Shown here: piece by piece, positions 47,074-58,500 of the stretch
How positions within the stretch are numbered: the stretch's first letter is position 1
How the letters are laid out: the number at the start of each line of letters is the position of its first letter
Source of the DNA: Cardinalis cardinalis
Lineage: Eukaryota; Chordata; Aves; Passeriformes; Cardinalidae
Reading direction: 5' to 3'
NCBI GenBank assembly: GCA_014549065.1
Contig: JACDOX010000106.1
Coordinates: forward strand, 1,304,366-1,368,365
DNA: 64,000 bases
The notes under the pieces: model-generated
Seen by the model: the letters and a program-made list of their open reading frames with translations, nothing else
Database searches by the model: none
What the model was told of the DNA's origin: nothing
Made by a program: the position numbers and the translations under genes

Positions 47074-47305
47074 TCAGAATCATAGACCCATGGAATGTTC
47101 TGGGTTGGAAGGGGCCTTAAAGATCATCTAGTTCTAACCATCTGCCNTGGGCANGGACACTGTCCACTACACCAGGTCACTGCAAGCCCTGTCTAACCTG
47201 ACCTTGAACANTTCCAGGAACGGGGAATCCACATGTTCTCTGGGCAACCTGTGCCAGTACCTCACCACCCTCACAGTAGACGATTTTTTTCTTAAAAATT
47301 TGGAA
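47074..47305 (-). mobile_element. CR1 LINE 3' fragment, upstream of UTP6
   Basis: The plus strand shows the reverse complement of a CR1 3' end: 'cagaatcatagaccc', 'gggttggaagggg', 'aaagatcatctagttc', 'gccntgggcanggacac' and 'ctctgggcaacctgtgccag'. It is divergent from the next CR1, with their truncated 5' ends facing each other. Confidence 0.93.
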
Positions 47306-47451
47306 GGTGGAAAGAACGAAGGTGCCATGTGAGAGACAAAGAGCCTTTTTTCCTGGAGGAATCCCACCAAGAAGCAAAGTGCTGGAGGAGTTCCAGGCTG
47401 ATGTCCCATCACCGAGCTTGGCCAATGCCATCGNGTTTCGCTGCACGGCTG

Positions 47452-47755
47452 GTGCCAAGAGGATGATGCCACACTCTTTTCGGTGATGTCCAGNGACAGG
47501 ACGAGGAGCAATGCCCATAAACTAAAACACAAGAAGTTCCAGCTCAACATGAGGAAGAATTTCTTTCCGTGGAGTGTGGCAGAGCACNGCACAGCTGCCC
47601 AGGGAGATCGTGGGGTCCCTCTCTGGAGGGAGAGGGAGCCAAAGCCACCCGCATGTCCCCTGCTGTAGGTGCCGCTGCCTGGGCAGGGAGGTCGGGCAGG
47701 GCGATCTCCGCAGGTCCCTTCCAACCCGGCCGAGCCCGCGGAGGCTCTGCGGTGC
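47452..47755 (+). mobile_element. CR1 LINE 3' fragment abutting the UTP6 promoter
   Basis: Plus-strand phrases 'gacaggacgaggagcaatg', 'cacaagaagttccagctcaa', 'catgaggaagaatttctttc', 'cagctgcccaggga' and 'gatctccgcaggtcccttcc' identify a CR1 3' region. The expected AT-rich 8-bp tail after 'ttccaaccc' is replaced by GC-rich sequence that runs straight into the UTP6 5' region. The element ends about 150 bp before the UTP6 ATG. Confidence 0.88.
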
Positions 47756-48085
47756 TGGCCCCGCCAGCCGGGCAGGGGGCGGCAGAGGGCGCAGCGGCCG
47801 CGGAAGCGGCGCGGGCAGCGGGCGGAAGCCGCGCCGGGCAGTGCCGGCAGTGCCGGGCAGTGCCGGGCTGTGCCGGGCCGGGCCAGACACACCGGAGCCC
47901 CGCGGCCATGGCCGAGCGCGTCGAGCAGCGGCTGGAGGATCGCATCCCGGAGCTCGAGCAGCTGGAGCGGGTCGGGCTCTTCACACACAAAGAGATCCGG
48001 TGAGCGGGGCCGCGGCCCGGGCGGGCGGGTGAGCGCACGTGGTGCGGCCGGGAGCGCTCCTGGCGCTGATCTCCCGTTCCCGCAG
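47756..48085. promoter_or_regulatory. UTP6: UTP6 CpG-rich promoter / 5' region
   Basis: A CpG-rich block contains the UTP6 start codon, exon 1 and intron 1. No TATA or clear CCAAT box was seen. Just before the ATG lie tandem GC-rich decamers close to gcagtgccgg (about 47838-47882). The transcription start is presumably between the CR1 end and 47907. Confidence 0.65.
47838..47882 (+). repeat. Tandem 10-bp GC-rich repeat in the UTP6 5' region
   Basis: About four to five imperfect copies of gcagtgccgg directly upstream of the UTP6 start codon, probably in the promoter or 5' UTR. Confidence 0.8.
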
Positions 48086-51000
48086 GGCTGTCCTGAGGAA
48101 AGCCTCGGCTCTGGAGTACAAAATCCAGCGGAGAGCGCTGCGGAAGGAGGATTTCATTAATTACATCCAGGTAGGCTTCACCGAGCGGCAGAGCGGGGCA
48201 GTTCTCGGCGCAGACCCAGCTCAGTTAGACCCGGGTTTTGTAGTGACTCACGCTGGAAAAAGGGCAGAAAACGGAGACCCCCTCCTCAGCTGGTCCCTGC
48301 TGCTCCCCTGGGGGCGGCTGTTGGCACCAGGGTATGAAGCGTAGCCAAGAGTTGGTGCCCGAGTTTGGGGTCAGGCTTCTCTAGTGTTGTGATCTTTTCC
48401 TGTAGTTTCTTGTCTCTCCAGGGGTGTAGAGCCNCCGGTTCCCTGATGTGCTGTGTAAAGGGGGAATGTGCTCCCTGATTTGTGTACTTAAGGGGAATTA
48501 CTAAGTTCAGTAATAGGAAACGGTTCCTGAAAGGGTGGTCGGACACTGAACAGGCTTCACAGGGAATGGTCATGGCCTGNAGCCTGACAGAGCTCAGGGA
48601 GTGTTTGGACAACGTTTTAAGGCACAAGGTGGGATTGTTAGGCTGCCCTGTGCAGGACTAGAAGTCTTNGAAACGTAGTGATTCAGCCAAAAATTACTGC
48701 TTATGTTTTCCTGAATGTAATGTTTATTGTCCACCTGATCATCTATAACAAACTTGATGTAGTTTTCTTTTGCCTTACTGTTATGGGCCTCCACATTTGC
48801 TGTTAAATGTTTTTTTTTTTTCCATTCTAGTATGAAGTTAATCTGCTGGAACTGATCAAGAAAAGAAGAGCAGTAAGTTTGTGAGCTGTTAAGAGTACAA
48901 AATAGTTTATGCCAAATCTTCTGTTGCAATAAAATTAGTATTTTTTTCCTCCTAGCGCATTGGATATTCGTTTAAGAAGGATGAAATTGAGCATTCTATT
49001 CTGCATAGAGTCCACAGCCTGTTCAACCGAGCTACAGGGAAGTGGAAAGTAAGTTTATTTGTACTGAGATTTGGAATTATTTTTTTCTGTATGCCAGGTC
49101 ATTGTGGCAANGGTGTGTTGTTTGTTGGCCAGTGTACCAGTGATTTTGTACATTGTGAGGTTGATTCTCTTCTTTTGATTTCCAACAGGATGATGTCCAG
49201 CTCTGGCTTTCCCATGTTGCATTTTGCAAGCAGTGGGTGAGTTTTCAAATCCTGATCTTAGCTGTGTTGAGACTGGTGCTTATTCACGTATCTGAAACTT
49301 GATTTAAAGATAGGGGTACAAACTTTACTGCTACATGGTGTAATACTGAAATAATTTTTATAGTATTGTTGGAGCTGCTTGGGATTTTCACTGATGTATA
49401 GCAAGTCTAGAGTTTGAGAGTGAATTAGTATGAAATTTGATGCTTGCAGGGGCAAAGGTGAGGCTGACTGCATTAAATCTGGAATACCAGTTGGTTTGTG
49501 AGAGCCATAATATTGGTTATACCTTCCCTGGAGGGAGTGATTCACTTGTTTGTGAATTGCGATTTTGCTTCAAATATTTATTAAAGTGACTGTGCTGAAA
49601 AGCCTAATTCTGTCAGTTTTGTACTTGATAAACTTAGCTGTGCAACGCTTCACATTACTACCAGCATTGAAGTGTTGGCATTTCTGTACTGAGGAAGGTG
49701 ACTTTGCATGGTGGTGAAGGTGGCCAAAGGAAAATAGAATCTCTATCTCAGAAGAGGGGAGTGAAACCATGGGTTTGGGACTTGGGCAACATTTGTGTTG
49801 GCTGTGTGGTTCAGAAAATTTGAGTAAGCCATGCTACTCTAATGTGGTGACATTTAAATGNTGGTCACTAGCGAGTAAATATGAGAAGCTTTCTGCTGCA
49901 GGTAAAGTAGCAGAGAAGCATCTTTTTCAGAGCAATTGTACTACAGCTTGTGACCTTTCCTACTGAAACTCTGGTGCTGGAGGTTCAGTTCAGTGCCAGA
50001 GGGGGTGAAACAAAACTGCTTCTTTTTACAGAATGCAAAACATCAACTCAGTAAGGTGTTTTCTACCATGTTGGCCATTCATTCCAATAAACCAGGTAAA
50101 TAACACAATGGTGAGTGCTGCATAAATGCCTCAGCATAGATTGTCTGGTGTTGGTTTAAGTTCTTGTAGATCTCAGTTCAAGCTGTTTGGATCAAGTTCC
50201 TACTCTCTGTTCTTTGCCTTGCTGCTGCTGCAGAGAAGGGCTCTGACGGGACTTGTGCTGGGCAGTCATAAAGGGATGTGAACTANGTCAGAATGACCAA
50301 TTCCCAGGTGGACTGGGGACTCAGTAGGTGTAGAAGCAAGAGATGTCAATTGCTCATGACAGCCTTTTGGCTTTTGAAGGCATCATTAGATCTGTAGCTA
50401 AACCAGATTAAACTTCCTGGATCTGCCTGTCTGCTTTACAGTTTTATGTGGGAGATAATCAGTCTTATTCTGGGGCTGAGCTCATGTTGAGAGGTTAAAT
50501 AACTTTATTTGTGTCACCTGTTGCAGCACTGTGGATTATGGCAGCAAAGTGGGAAATGGAGACACGACTGTCATCAGAAAGTGCCAGGCACTTGTTCCTT
50601 CGTGCTCTGCGCTTCCATCCTGAGTGCCCCAAACTCTATCAAGAAGTGAGTTCCTGTATTTCTTCTGTGATCACCTCCTTGTTCAATCAGAGCAAATCAA
50701 TTCAGCATGTTTCCCAGATCTGTCTGGGACAAGTGGAGAAAATTGTTTTTCCATCAGCAGGAAAATGTCAAAAATATTTTAAAAAACCAACCCCAAAATT
50801 CCTTTCAAAGGTACTTGTAAGCTCTGCTAGGACGTAGTTATCAGGCTCAGTCTGGCATCCACANTCTTTGTTGAGGAACTTGGTTTTCTTTGGGGGCAAG
50901 TTAAGGTTTTAAAGAAGGACTAAAAATGATCATTGCTACCTGTTGGAAATTTCTGGGCAAATACACAGGACAGGTAGTAGTAGGTGGACAAACCTTCAAA

Positions 51001-54000
51001 AACCAAGGTTCTGGGACATGTGTGGGATGTGTCAAAGTCCTGATTTGTATCTCCTCAGAGCTTGTTTTACCCTGTTTGTGGACTTAGATTTTTATTATTT
51101 ATACCCAGAGTAATTTCATTTTGCTGTCATTTTTGCAGTATTTCAGAATGGAGCTTATGCATGCTGAAAAACAGAGGAAGGAGAAGAAGGAATTTGAACA
51201 AGCAAAGATGGACCTGGTAGGTCAGCTAAACTTACTTAAGAGATATTGTCTGCTTGTGTATTACGTGTTGAAATTCACCGGTTTGGATTAATGGTTTATT
51301 TGAGAAGTTTTTGTTCATGTCCTGCACCTGTGTGGATCTTTTCAGGTATTTGCTGATGCTCAGCTCTAATCCTTCATAAATTTATTTTTTCTTTCCATTT
51401 GTAGAATCTTTTATTACATTCCCTAGTCTGAAAGTTAACTGTAATTTCTGGAAAGTAATAGTCAAACTTCCTGCCTCATTTCTTTATAGTTGATTTGTAC
51501 AAATTACATAAAAATAGACTTGCATGAAGAAAAACATCTGAAAAATCTGATTTTTCTTTCCCTGTTTGCAAAAATGTTAGCTGAGAAAGGACAATAATTT
51601 CTTCAATGANATGCTTGATATTTCAGGGGGAATTCAATTACTCTGAAGAAATTCTCAATGGAGAGATGGCTCGCATAGTCTACAGGGATGCTTCTCAAAA
51701 AATTAAAGGTGAATGAACATTTCTTGTACATATTCATTAAGAAAANTGTAACCTTTAACCCAGTTCTGCAGTAGTCAATGCTGATAGACTTGGCTTCTTG
51801 AGATCCTTTTTTCAATACACCCATTTTTTCAGTAGAACCTATTAAATGCTAGAGTATAAATTAATTATAGTTCTGATTGCATGTCTTTCCTGCAGGCTGA
51901 CATCTCTTCCAGCATAGCAGCTTTCAGGCTGAGGAGGCCTAGTGCTGGGTTACAGTTTCAAACTTGATTGTTTAAAAAAAGAAAACTGAAGGGAATTCAG
52001 AGTTACACACTTTTTTTACTTTGCTGAACATTAGATCACAACTAATCGGCTACCACGAGTGGCAAAAAAGTAAGAATTCAGACTAATAATAAACCAGAAT
52101 AAATTATTTTAAATTAGGCAGGCTTGGTAAAAATAAGCCACTTTATTGAGAAAATTGGGTAAAATAACTGCAAACTAGTAGCAGAAATCTTTGACTGCTC
52201 ATGATAGATGGGCATATTTTGGAANACTGGGCAAAATACAATAATGAACATTGAAAATTAGTGGGGATAAAGGACATTAGAGGAAATTTCAGAAAGAGTT
52301 GGTTTAATTTAATTTTCTGTAGAAATACTGGAAAAAATAGGCATTCAAATGATTTGTAAGCAACTAAAAATAGTAAGGTGAGTAATGGCTGGTGGGCATT
52401 CACAGTAGTCTGATTATGTCCAGTTATGTCACTTGGCATTTTCAAAGGTAAGTTGTGGAGATGCAAGATGGACACAATTCATGGACATCTATTTTGTGCA
52501 GCTTTGGAGAGATCTGTCCCCAGTGTGGAGCATTTTGTGTTTTCATGGCAGGGTCAAGTGAGGGAGTAGAGGAGATGCTGATTAAATTTGCACGTAGAAC
52601 CGAGCTACAGAAATGCAAAGTGCAGTTGATGCAGTATCTTGACGAATTCTTCAGCAAATACTCCACTTGATAGTTTTATCTTCTCTTGAAATGTAGGTGT
52701 TGAGTTCCAGCTGGCTGTGCTCTCTATTGCAAAGCTCTTTGATTTTACCCAAGATTTGCAAAAAGAAATCCTTGAAAGGTGAGTTGTGGCTTTGTGTTGT
52801 ATTTTAATTTGGTTTGGTTTCTAAGAAACACATTCTCATAAGTTAGAGTTATAACTTATAGTGGATTGACTGGACTTTCAGAAGTAAAGACTGTTCCTCT
52901 AGGGAAATAGTGTTAAGGCTTATGTGAAGTCTTTTAAGAAAAACAAAAGCATGATCTTTAGAAGAGGATACTTGTATCTAATTTCAGAAAGGGCTTTAAA
53001 AATCTGCTAGGAAAATTTAGGTAAAATACAGTTACCACTGAAAAATTAGTGCACTCAGTTTCTGTAAATTCATTGCAGGAACTGTGGATTTTCCTACTGT
53101 ACTTTGGTGGGGTTTTTGCATCTTTTGATTCTCTGGCTGTTCCTCTCAAAAGAAAGATCTCTCTTGACAGCTTNCTGTCTATTTCATGTTATTTCTGAAG
53201 AATATCCATATTAAATAATATTTTTAAAAGCTAATATTTTGTCTTTCTCTTGTGGAAAGGAAAAATATTTTTCTTCTGGCATTTGGTTACTTGCAATTAA
53301 CTACATTTCTANAGCAGTATAACAACCCTCTTAAGCATACCTGCAGGTGAGGACTGGTGGCTGAGGGCTGTTACAAGCATGTTGTGTTCAGTTTGCAGGC
53401 CAGGTACGCTGATGATCCCCTGACATGGGACTACATGGCCCGCCGGGAGCTGGAGCTGGGCTCCCTGCAGCCCACAGAGCTCTCCACAAAGCAGAAGAAG
53501 GTCTCAGAAATGGCCCAGAGAGAGGAACGGTGCTGTGCAGTCTTTGATGAAGCTGTGGGAGCAGTCCCAACAGGTGAAATGTTTTGTCTGCGTTTTAACA
53601 TTTGCTTCTGGTACTTGAGCAGCCTATAAAAGCCTTGAAGGTGATGGCAGGCTCTACCATACCTAAGAGANGGCAAGCAGTTCTTAGATGCTACTTCTTG
53701 GGATCTATTTTATTTATTATTTGGGTTATTTTCCAATGTATTTATGCTCTTGGAGGAGCTGCTTAACTGAAAATGTGTCTGCTNCTGGTCAGCTGTGAGT
53801 AAGAAATGGTTTTGAGTTGCTAGGGGAGTGGATACCTAGCTTCAGCCTCTGGTATTGTTCTTACTTGTAAAGGAGCTTGTCAAGGGACTATTTGTGGAGT
53901 GGTCTCAAACTTGCTCCTGTACAGTTTTTAAAGCCATAGAATAGTTTGAGTTGTAAGGGATCTTTAAAAGTCTCAGCTGAACTAAGAGCTTGATGCTCTT

Positions 54001-57000
54001 TACCAAGAGCTACTGCCTGCAGCTTGGACTGGGGACTAATTTTAAAGTGTAATGTCATAAATCTAGGGCTTCTCTTTATTTTAAGATACAGCATTTTAAA
54101 ATAAAGTTGGCATTAACACTTTGTATCACATTTTGTATCTTTATATTTCTTAACGACAAATATTTGTTGTTATTCTTGTGATTCTGTGAAGTGTGCTATC
54201 ATATTATGCCTTTGCTTCTTCAGAGGACATGTGGAAATGCTACATCACTTTTTGCTTAGAGAGGTACAACAGAAAAACCAACAGTGAAGAATTAAAACAA
54301 AAGGTAAAGTTTATTAGGAATTAATTCTAACAAATCATTCCTATTTTTATTGACTTCTGTAATAGCTCAGACAAGAAGCAAACATATCTGGACATTTTAT
54401 CANAAATGCTTACCTGTGGCCATCATTAAAAATAATCTCCATCTGGGGGGATCACTTTTACTGCCAGGCTTACAAGTGGCCTGCCTGGACATGATTAACC
54501 TGGACCTGATTAACCAGCCTTGTCAGTAAAGTACAATGACCTCTTTGGATAAAAGCTAAGACTGCAAACTTGTTAATTATGGAATTGTGAAATGATTTGG
54601 GTTGAAGGGGATCCTAAAAATTCACTGACAGGTCCTTCAAACCTCTGCTTGTTNAAAGAAGAGGATGAATTAAAATGACTCTTGCAAATAAGTCTGAGCA
54701 AAGTTTGGTGCTGGCACATGGGTAATTTAATTATGCATCTCTGCTTAGGTATGACTCAGTGAATNTATAATTCTCCTGTACAGCTTGGTTCCCTAGTATT
54801 ACACTAAAAGAACAATGCAATGTTGTTCTTTGGTCCTTAAGGAAGAGAAGTAAATGCTCAGATTTCTACTTTGTCTTGGAATGTTTGCAAGTACCTAGAG
54901 CATTGGACACATAATGTGTAATTAGATTTTCACTGACATGATACACANTCCAGTGGGCTTCTTGGAATGCTGGAATCTGGTATATATAGGAATAAATTTT
55001 TCTTTTTATTCTTTGTTGGTTCTAGAGGCTGGAGAGGACTCTGAGTGTGTTCAGCAAAGCCCATGATTCCAGTTTGCTATCAGAAGCTCTCTACAAGCAG
55101 TGGGTAAGAACNGAGACAGAACAAACAGATGCTGAGGCTTTTCTGCATTATTTGTGCACCTGCCTTTGCAATTTTGAATCGACACAAAGATGAACTATAT
55201 TGGTCCAAAGCCCTGCTTTTTAACAAAGCTGTATCTGCTGGGTTTTAGCTGCAGCTCTTACTGGACTCCAGCCTCTCTGAGAAGGCTGTGGAGGTGGCAG
55301 AAGCTGCAACCAGGCACTTCAGCCAGTCCGTGGAAACGTGGCAGATGAGGCTGCAGGTGCTGATCCAGCTGAAGAGGGATGATGTGGCGCAGTGTTTTGA
55401 AGAAGCCATTAAACATGTGAAATCTAAGGTCTGTGCTGGTTTACTGGACTTCTGGACTTGCATGCATTAGCCCTCTGATAATTGGTTGTTTTGTGTTGGG
55501 GGGTTTTTTTGGTTGGTTGGTTTTTTGTTGTTGGTGGGTTTTTTGTTTGTTTTGTTTTGTTGGGATTTTTTTGCTTTGTTGTTGGTTTGGCTTTTTTGTG
55601 TTTTTTTTTTCGGTTGGTTTGGTTTTTTGTTTGTTGTTGTTTTTGTTTTGTTTACAAGGCCCCTAATCATTTTTAAGGTCAGAAATAAGAACTTGACGTT
55701 TCACATGCAAATTGCATTCCCAAGTATTAGGGAATTGTCAATTAACTTAAAATTCACGTTTAAAATCTGAATGCTTACAGTTGACATTTTACATATTGTC
55801 CTAGCAGTGAGCTGGTGTTTGTGTCTTAATGGAAAAATGTGTTTCCCTTTCTTCACTGTCTGATACACCTGTGTGGTATTTCAAGCCTTGAATTAGCTGT
55901 GTGCTTTCCTGCTCTGTTCCATTTCAAACCCTGAGCACAATGACTGAGGGAACAGAAAGGTTTCTTTCCTTTTTGTTCTTGGAAGTCACCTCTGTGTACT
56001 GCAGTGCTCAGTGCTGCAGAACTTGGTTCTTGTCCCTGGCAACACAGCTGTCCAGCTCAGGATGATTTATCCTGTAAGTGAGGAGGGGAATGNGAAGTGA
56101 TTTCAGTGAGCAGTTCAAAGTTGTCTTTCCAAGAGCTGTGTCCTAAGGGAATTTTTTATGGCAGGTAATACAGAACCCGATGGCTGTGTTGCTGTCTGTT
56201 TCTGTAAATCAGAGTCACTGTATTTCAGCCATTTGATTGTTTGCTGACCTTGTAGGGCACTTTGCCATTGTGGACCCTCTGGGTGGAATGGAGTGAGGGC
56301 ACAAACAGCAAGGAGGACACAGAAGCTCTCTACCAGGTATTTGGCTAATCAGAATCTACTTTTATGTCTGTGTCAATAAAACGGAACAATGTGTGTGGAT
56401 GGAACATGCAGTAAATGCTTTATACTGAAGTTCATTCATGGATGTGTAGCTGTCAAAGAATTTCAAGCTAAACTATGTGCATTAAAAAAATCAGTTGGAT
56501 GTAGATTTATAGGCACAAACGTCATTCCCGTGTTCTAAGGCATATGGATGTTTGTAAGCACAACCAATGATGGACTCCTACTTTGTGGTCTAGAATATTT
56601 GCTCTGTTTTCAGGTGCTTATCTGAGCATGGAAAAGAGAATTTTCCAATTTGTGTGAAAACATCAGTCTTTTTACAGAAAAGTCAAGATCAGAATGAGGA
56701 CTTCAATCTCAATATGGATTTCCTCAGTAGTGTAGGGCAAAACATTTTCTCTTTGCCTGGCATGTNGGGTTGTGGTTTTTTCCTCTCCAATTTACCACAT
56801 AAAACAGGTATTTCAGGTGGGAACTTGAATTCACCTGTTTGTAGAGTATTGTGAAACTCTGTAATGAAGGGGTTTAAGGAAATGCCAGTTCCAGCTATAT
56901 GGAATACTGGAGGAGAAATGTGTTTTAGACTTAGGAGATCTCCTTTGTGTCAGATGCCTAACTAGGGAGAAGCACTAATTGAGCCATTTAATTGTACGTT

Positions 57001-58390
57001 ATGGGATAGGTTTATTTTTTGTTTATTTTGTTGGTTTTTTTCCTTTTAAACTTGCAGAGATCCTTACATGCCACAACACCTGCTGAATCTGTGACTATGA
57101 AGGAAATGTATCTTGACTGGACCTACAGAAGTAGTGGTTATAAGAAAGTTAAAAGACTCTTTACCAGGTAAAAAAAAAAAACCTTCCAACCAGATTATTC
57201 TAGGGTATATGTTAAAAGTCCTTAAGTCTAAATTCACTTATTTTATTTCAGCCTGTGTGAAAATCGTCCATTTTCACTTGATTTCTTCAGGAAGATGATC
57301 CAAATAGAAAAGGAGCAAGTAAGTTGTTGACTATCCAATTAATGTTTTTTATTTGTAAAATACAGTTCTAACTTGGGATTTAAATAGGAAGCAGAGTAGT
57401 GGTGTTAGTCTGTGATCAGTTCATGTTTGTCCTCTGCAGTTGATTCACTGGATGTGATACAAACCCAAGTTCCATGGTAACTAATCTTCAGCAGTGTGTG
57501 TGTGTAATTGCCATGACTCTCTTTCTTTGTCAGAATCTAATCATGCTGCAGATTCACTTCTGTACAAAGTAAGTGGCCTTTTAATACCTTCCTTTTTTAG
57601 GAATCCTGCAAAATGCTTCATCTGAGAGAATACTATGAACGTGCCTTGAGGGAGTTTGGTTCAACAAATACTGGTAAGGGGGATTCTGGTTTTTATTATT
57701 TATTCATTCATTCACTGCTGCCTCTTTTATTTCCATCCATTTTAAAAGATATCTGTTTTTTCTGCCGTTGTGCTTGCTGTCATGCAGAGTGGAGCTTATT
57801 TCTTCTGTGCCATTAAGAGCAGGACACTGCAGAGACCTTCCACTGTCNGCCCAGGGTCATTGGCACTGGGATGGCTTCAGCACAATTGGGAGCAAATCAC
57901 TGGCTGGCATAAGAGATGTGTGTCACTTTTAATTTGGATTTATGAACAGTATGAAGCTATATATTTATAATCAAGATTTCTGCAATATTCATTCGAAGAG
58001 AGTACACAGCTCAATTATTGTTGTGTTATTTCTGCAGATGTTACTGTTCCAGCTGGGAATAGAACCCAGGGTTTTTGCTCCTCAAGGTGCAAAGGAGATT
58101 TTCGTTTCACAAAGTAAACCATACTGCATTAATATTAAAGACACTTAGAAAAAGAGTTTCTAGTTAGGCTTGCTATGTTTGTTAAGTAATATTAGTTGAA
58201 ATCTAACCAGAACTTTCATTTTTCTTTTAAAGACCTTTGGCTGGATTATATCAAGGAGGAGCTAAGTCATCCCCAAGGCAAACCAGAAAACTGTGGGAGC
58301 ATTCACTGGCGAGCTATGAAGATGTTGCAGGGAGACCTGGTGGAAGATTTTGTTTCTAAATACACTTTATTGCAAACTGGACATTTATGA
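47908..58390 (+). CDS. UTP6: UTP6, small-subunit processome (U3 snoRNP) component, complete (19 coding exons)
   Basis: Nucleolar HAT-repeat protein of the UTP-B subcomplex, needed for early 18S rRNA processing. Exons: 47908-47999, 48086-48170, 48831-48872, 48956-49048, 49189-49236, 50032-50095, 50527-50645, 51139-51216, 51627-51708, 52697-52778, 53392-53573, 54224-54303, 55026-55103, 55249-55428, 56256-56336, 57058-57167, 57252-57318, 57601-57673, 58233-58390. All have GT-AG borders and matching phases; the total is 1794 nt, or 597 residues, equal to the human length as I recall it. It begins MAERVEQRLEDRIPELEQL and ends LLQTGHL. HAT-type motifs are seen in ALWIMAAKWEME, DPLTWDYMARREL, MWKCYITFCLERY and the C-terminal LWLDYIKEEL. 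Exon 11 has two possible acceptors 7 nt apart; only the first keeps the frame. The frame is open upstream of the ATG into CR1 sequence, but homology supports this ATG. Confidence 0.98.
48509..48662 (+). mobile_element. CR1-like fragment in UTP6 intron 2
   Basis: It resembles a CR1 3' region in sense orientation: 'taggaaacggttcctgaaag', 'ggtcggacactgaacaggct', 'gggaatggtcatggcc', 'agagctcagggagtgtttgg' and 'cacaaggtgggattgttagg'. It is diverged and truncated. Confidence 0.75.
53930..53985 (-). mobile_element. Degraded CR1 3' end in a UTP6 intron
   Basis: Plus strand 'ccatagaatagtttgagttg' followed by 'taagggatctttaaaagtc' is the reverse complement of a worn CR1 3' terminus. Only about 55 bp can be recognised. 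Confidence 0.65.
54578..54648 (-). mobile_element. Degraded CR1 3' end in a UTP6 intron
   Basis: Plus strand 'atggaattgtgaaatgattt', 'gggttgaaggggatcc' and 'ggtccttcaaacctctgctt' correspond to a reverse-complemented, diverged CR1 3' end. Confidence 0.7.
55486..55660 (+). repeat. G/T-only low-complexity tract in a UTP6 intron
   Basis: About 175 bp consisting almost entirely of G and T on the transcribed-sense strand, built of variants of ggttt, gtttt and gttg units. It sits about 60 bp after the donor of the exon ending at 55428. The long open frames here come from composition and are not genes. Confidence 0.9.
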
Positions 58391-58500
58391 AAAACTATAC
58401 ATAGTTATAACATGACTGTGCATTTTTAAACTTCTTTGTACAAAGGTAAATATGTTCCTGGACTTTATTAAAGTTTACCTTTACATTTTATATGACAAAA
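58391..58500 (+). terminator. UTP6: UTP6 3' UTR and polyadenylation signal
   Basis: A short 3' UTR follows the TGA. The hexamer attaaa at 58467-58472 lies about 80 nt past the stop, so cleavage is expected near 58490. No canonical aataaa lies closer. Confidence 0.6.

Noticed and set aside
55467..55770. Several overlapping frames rich in F, V, G, W, L (plus) or K, N, T, Q, P (minus)
   Set aside because: Direct consequence of the G/T-only tract; no stop codons can arise without A.
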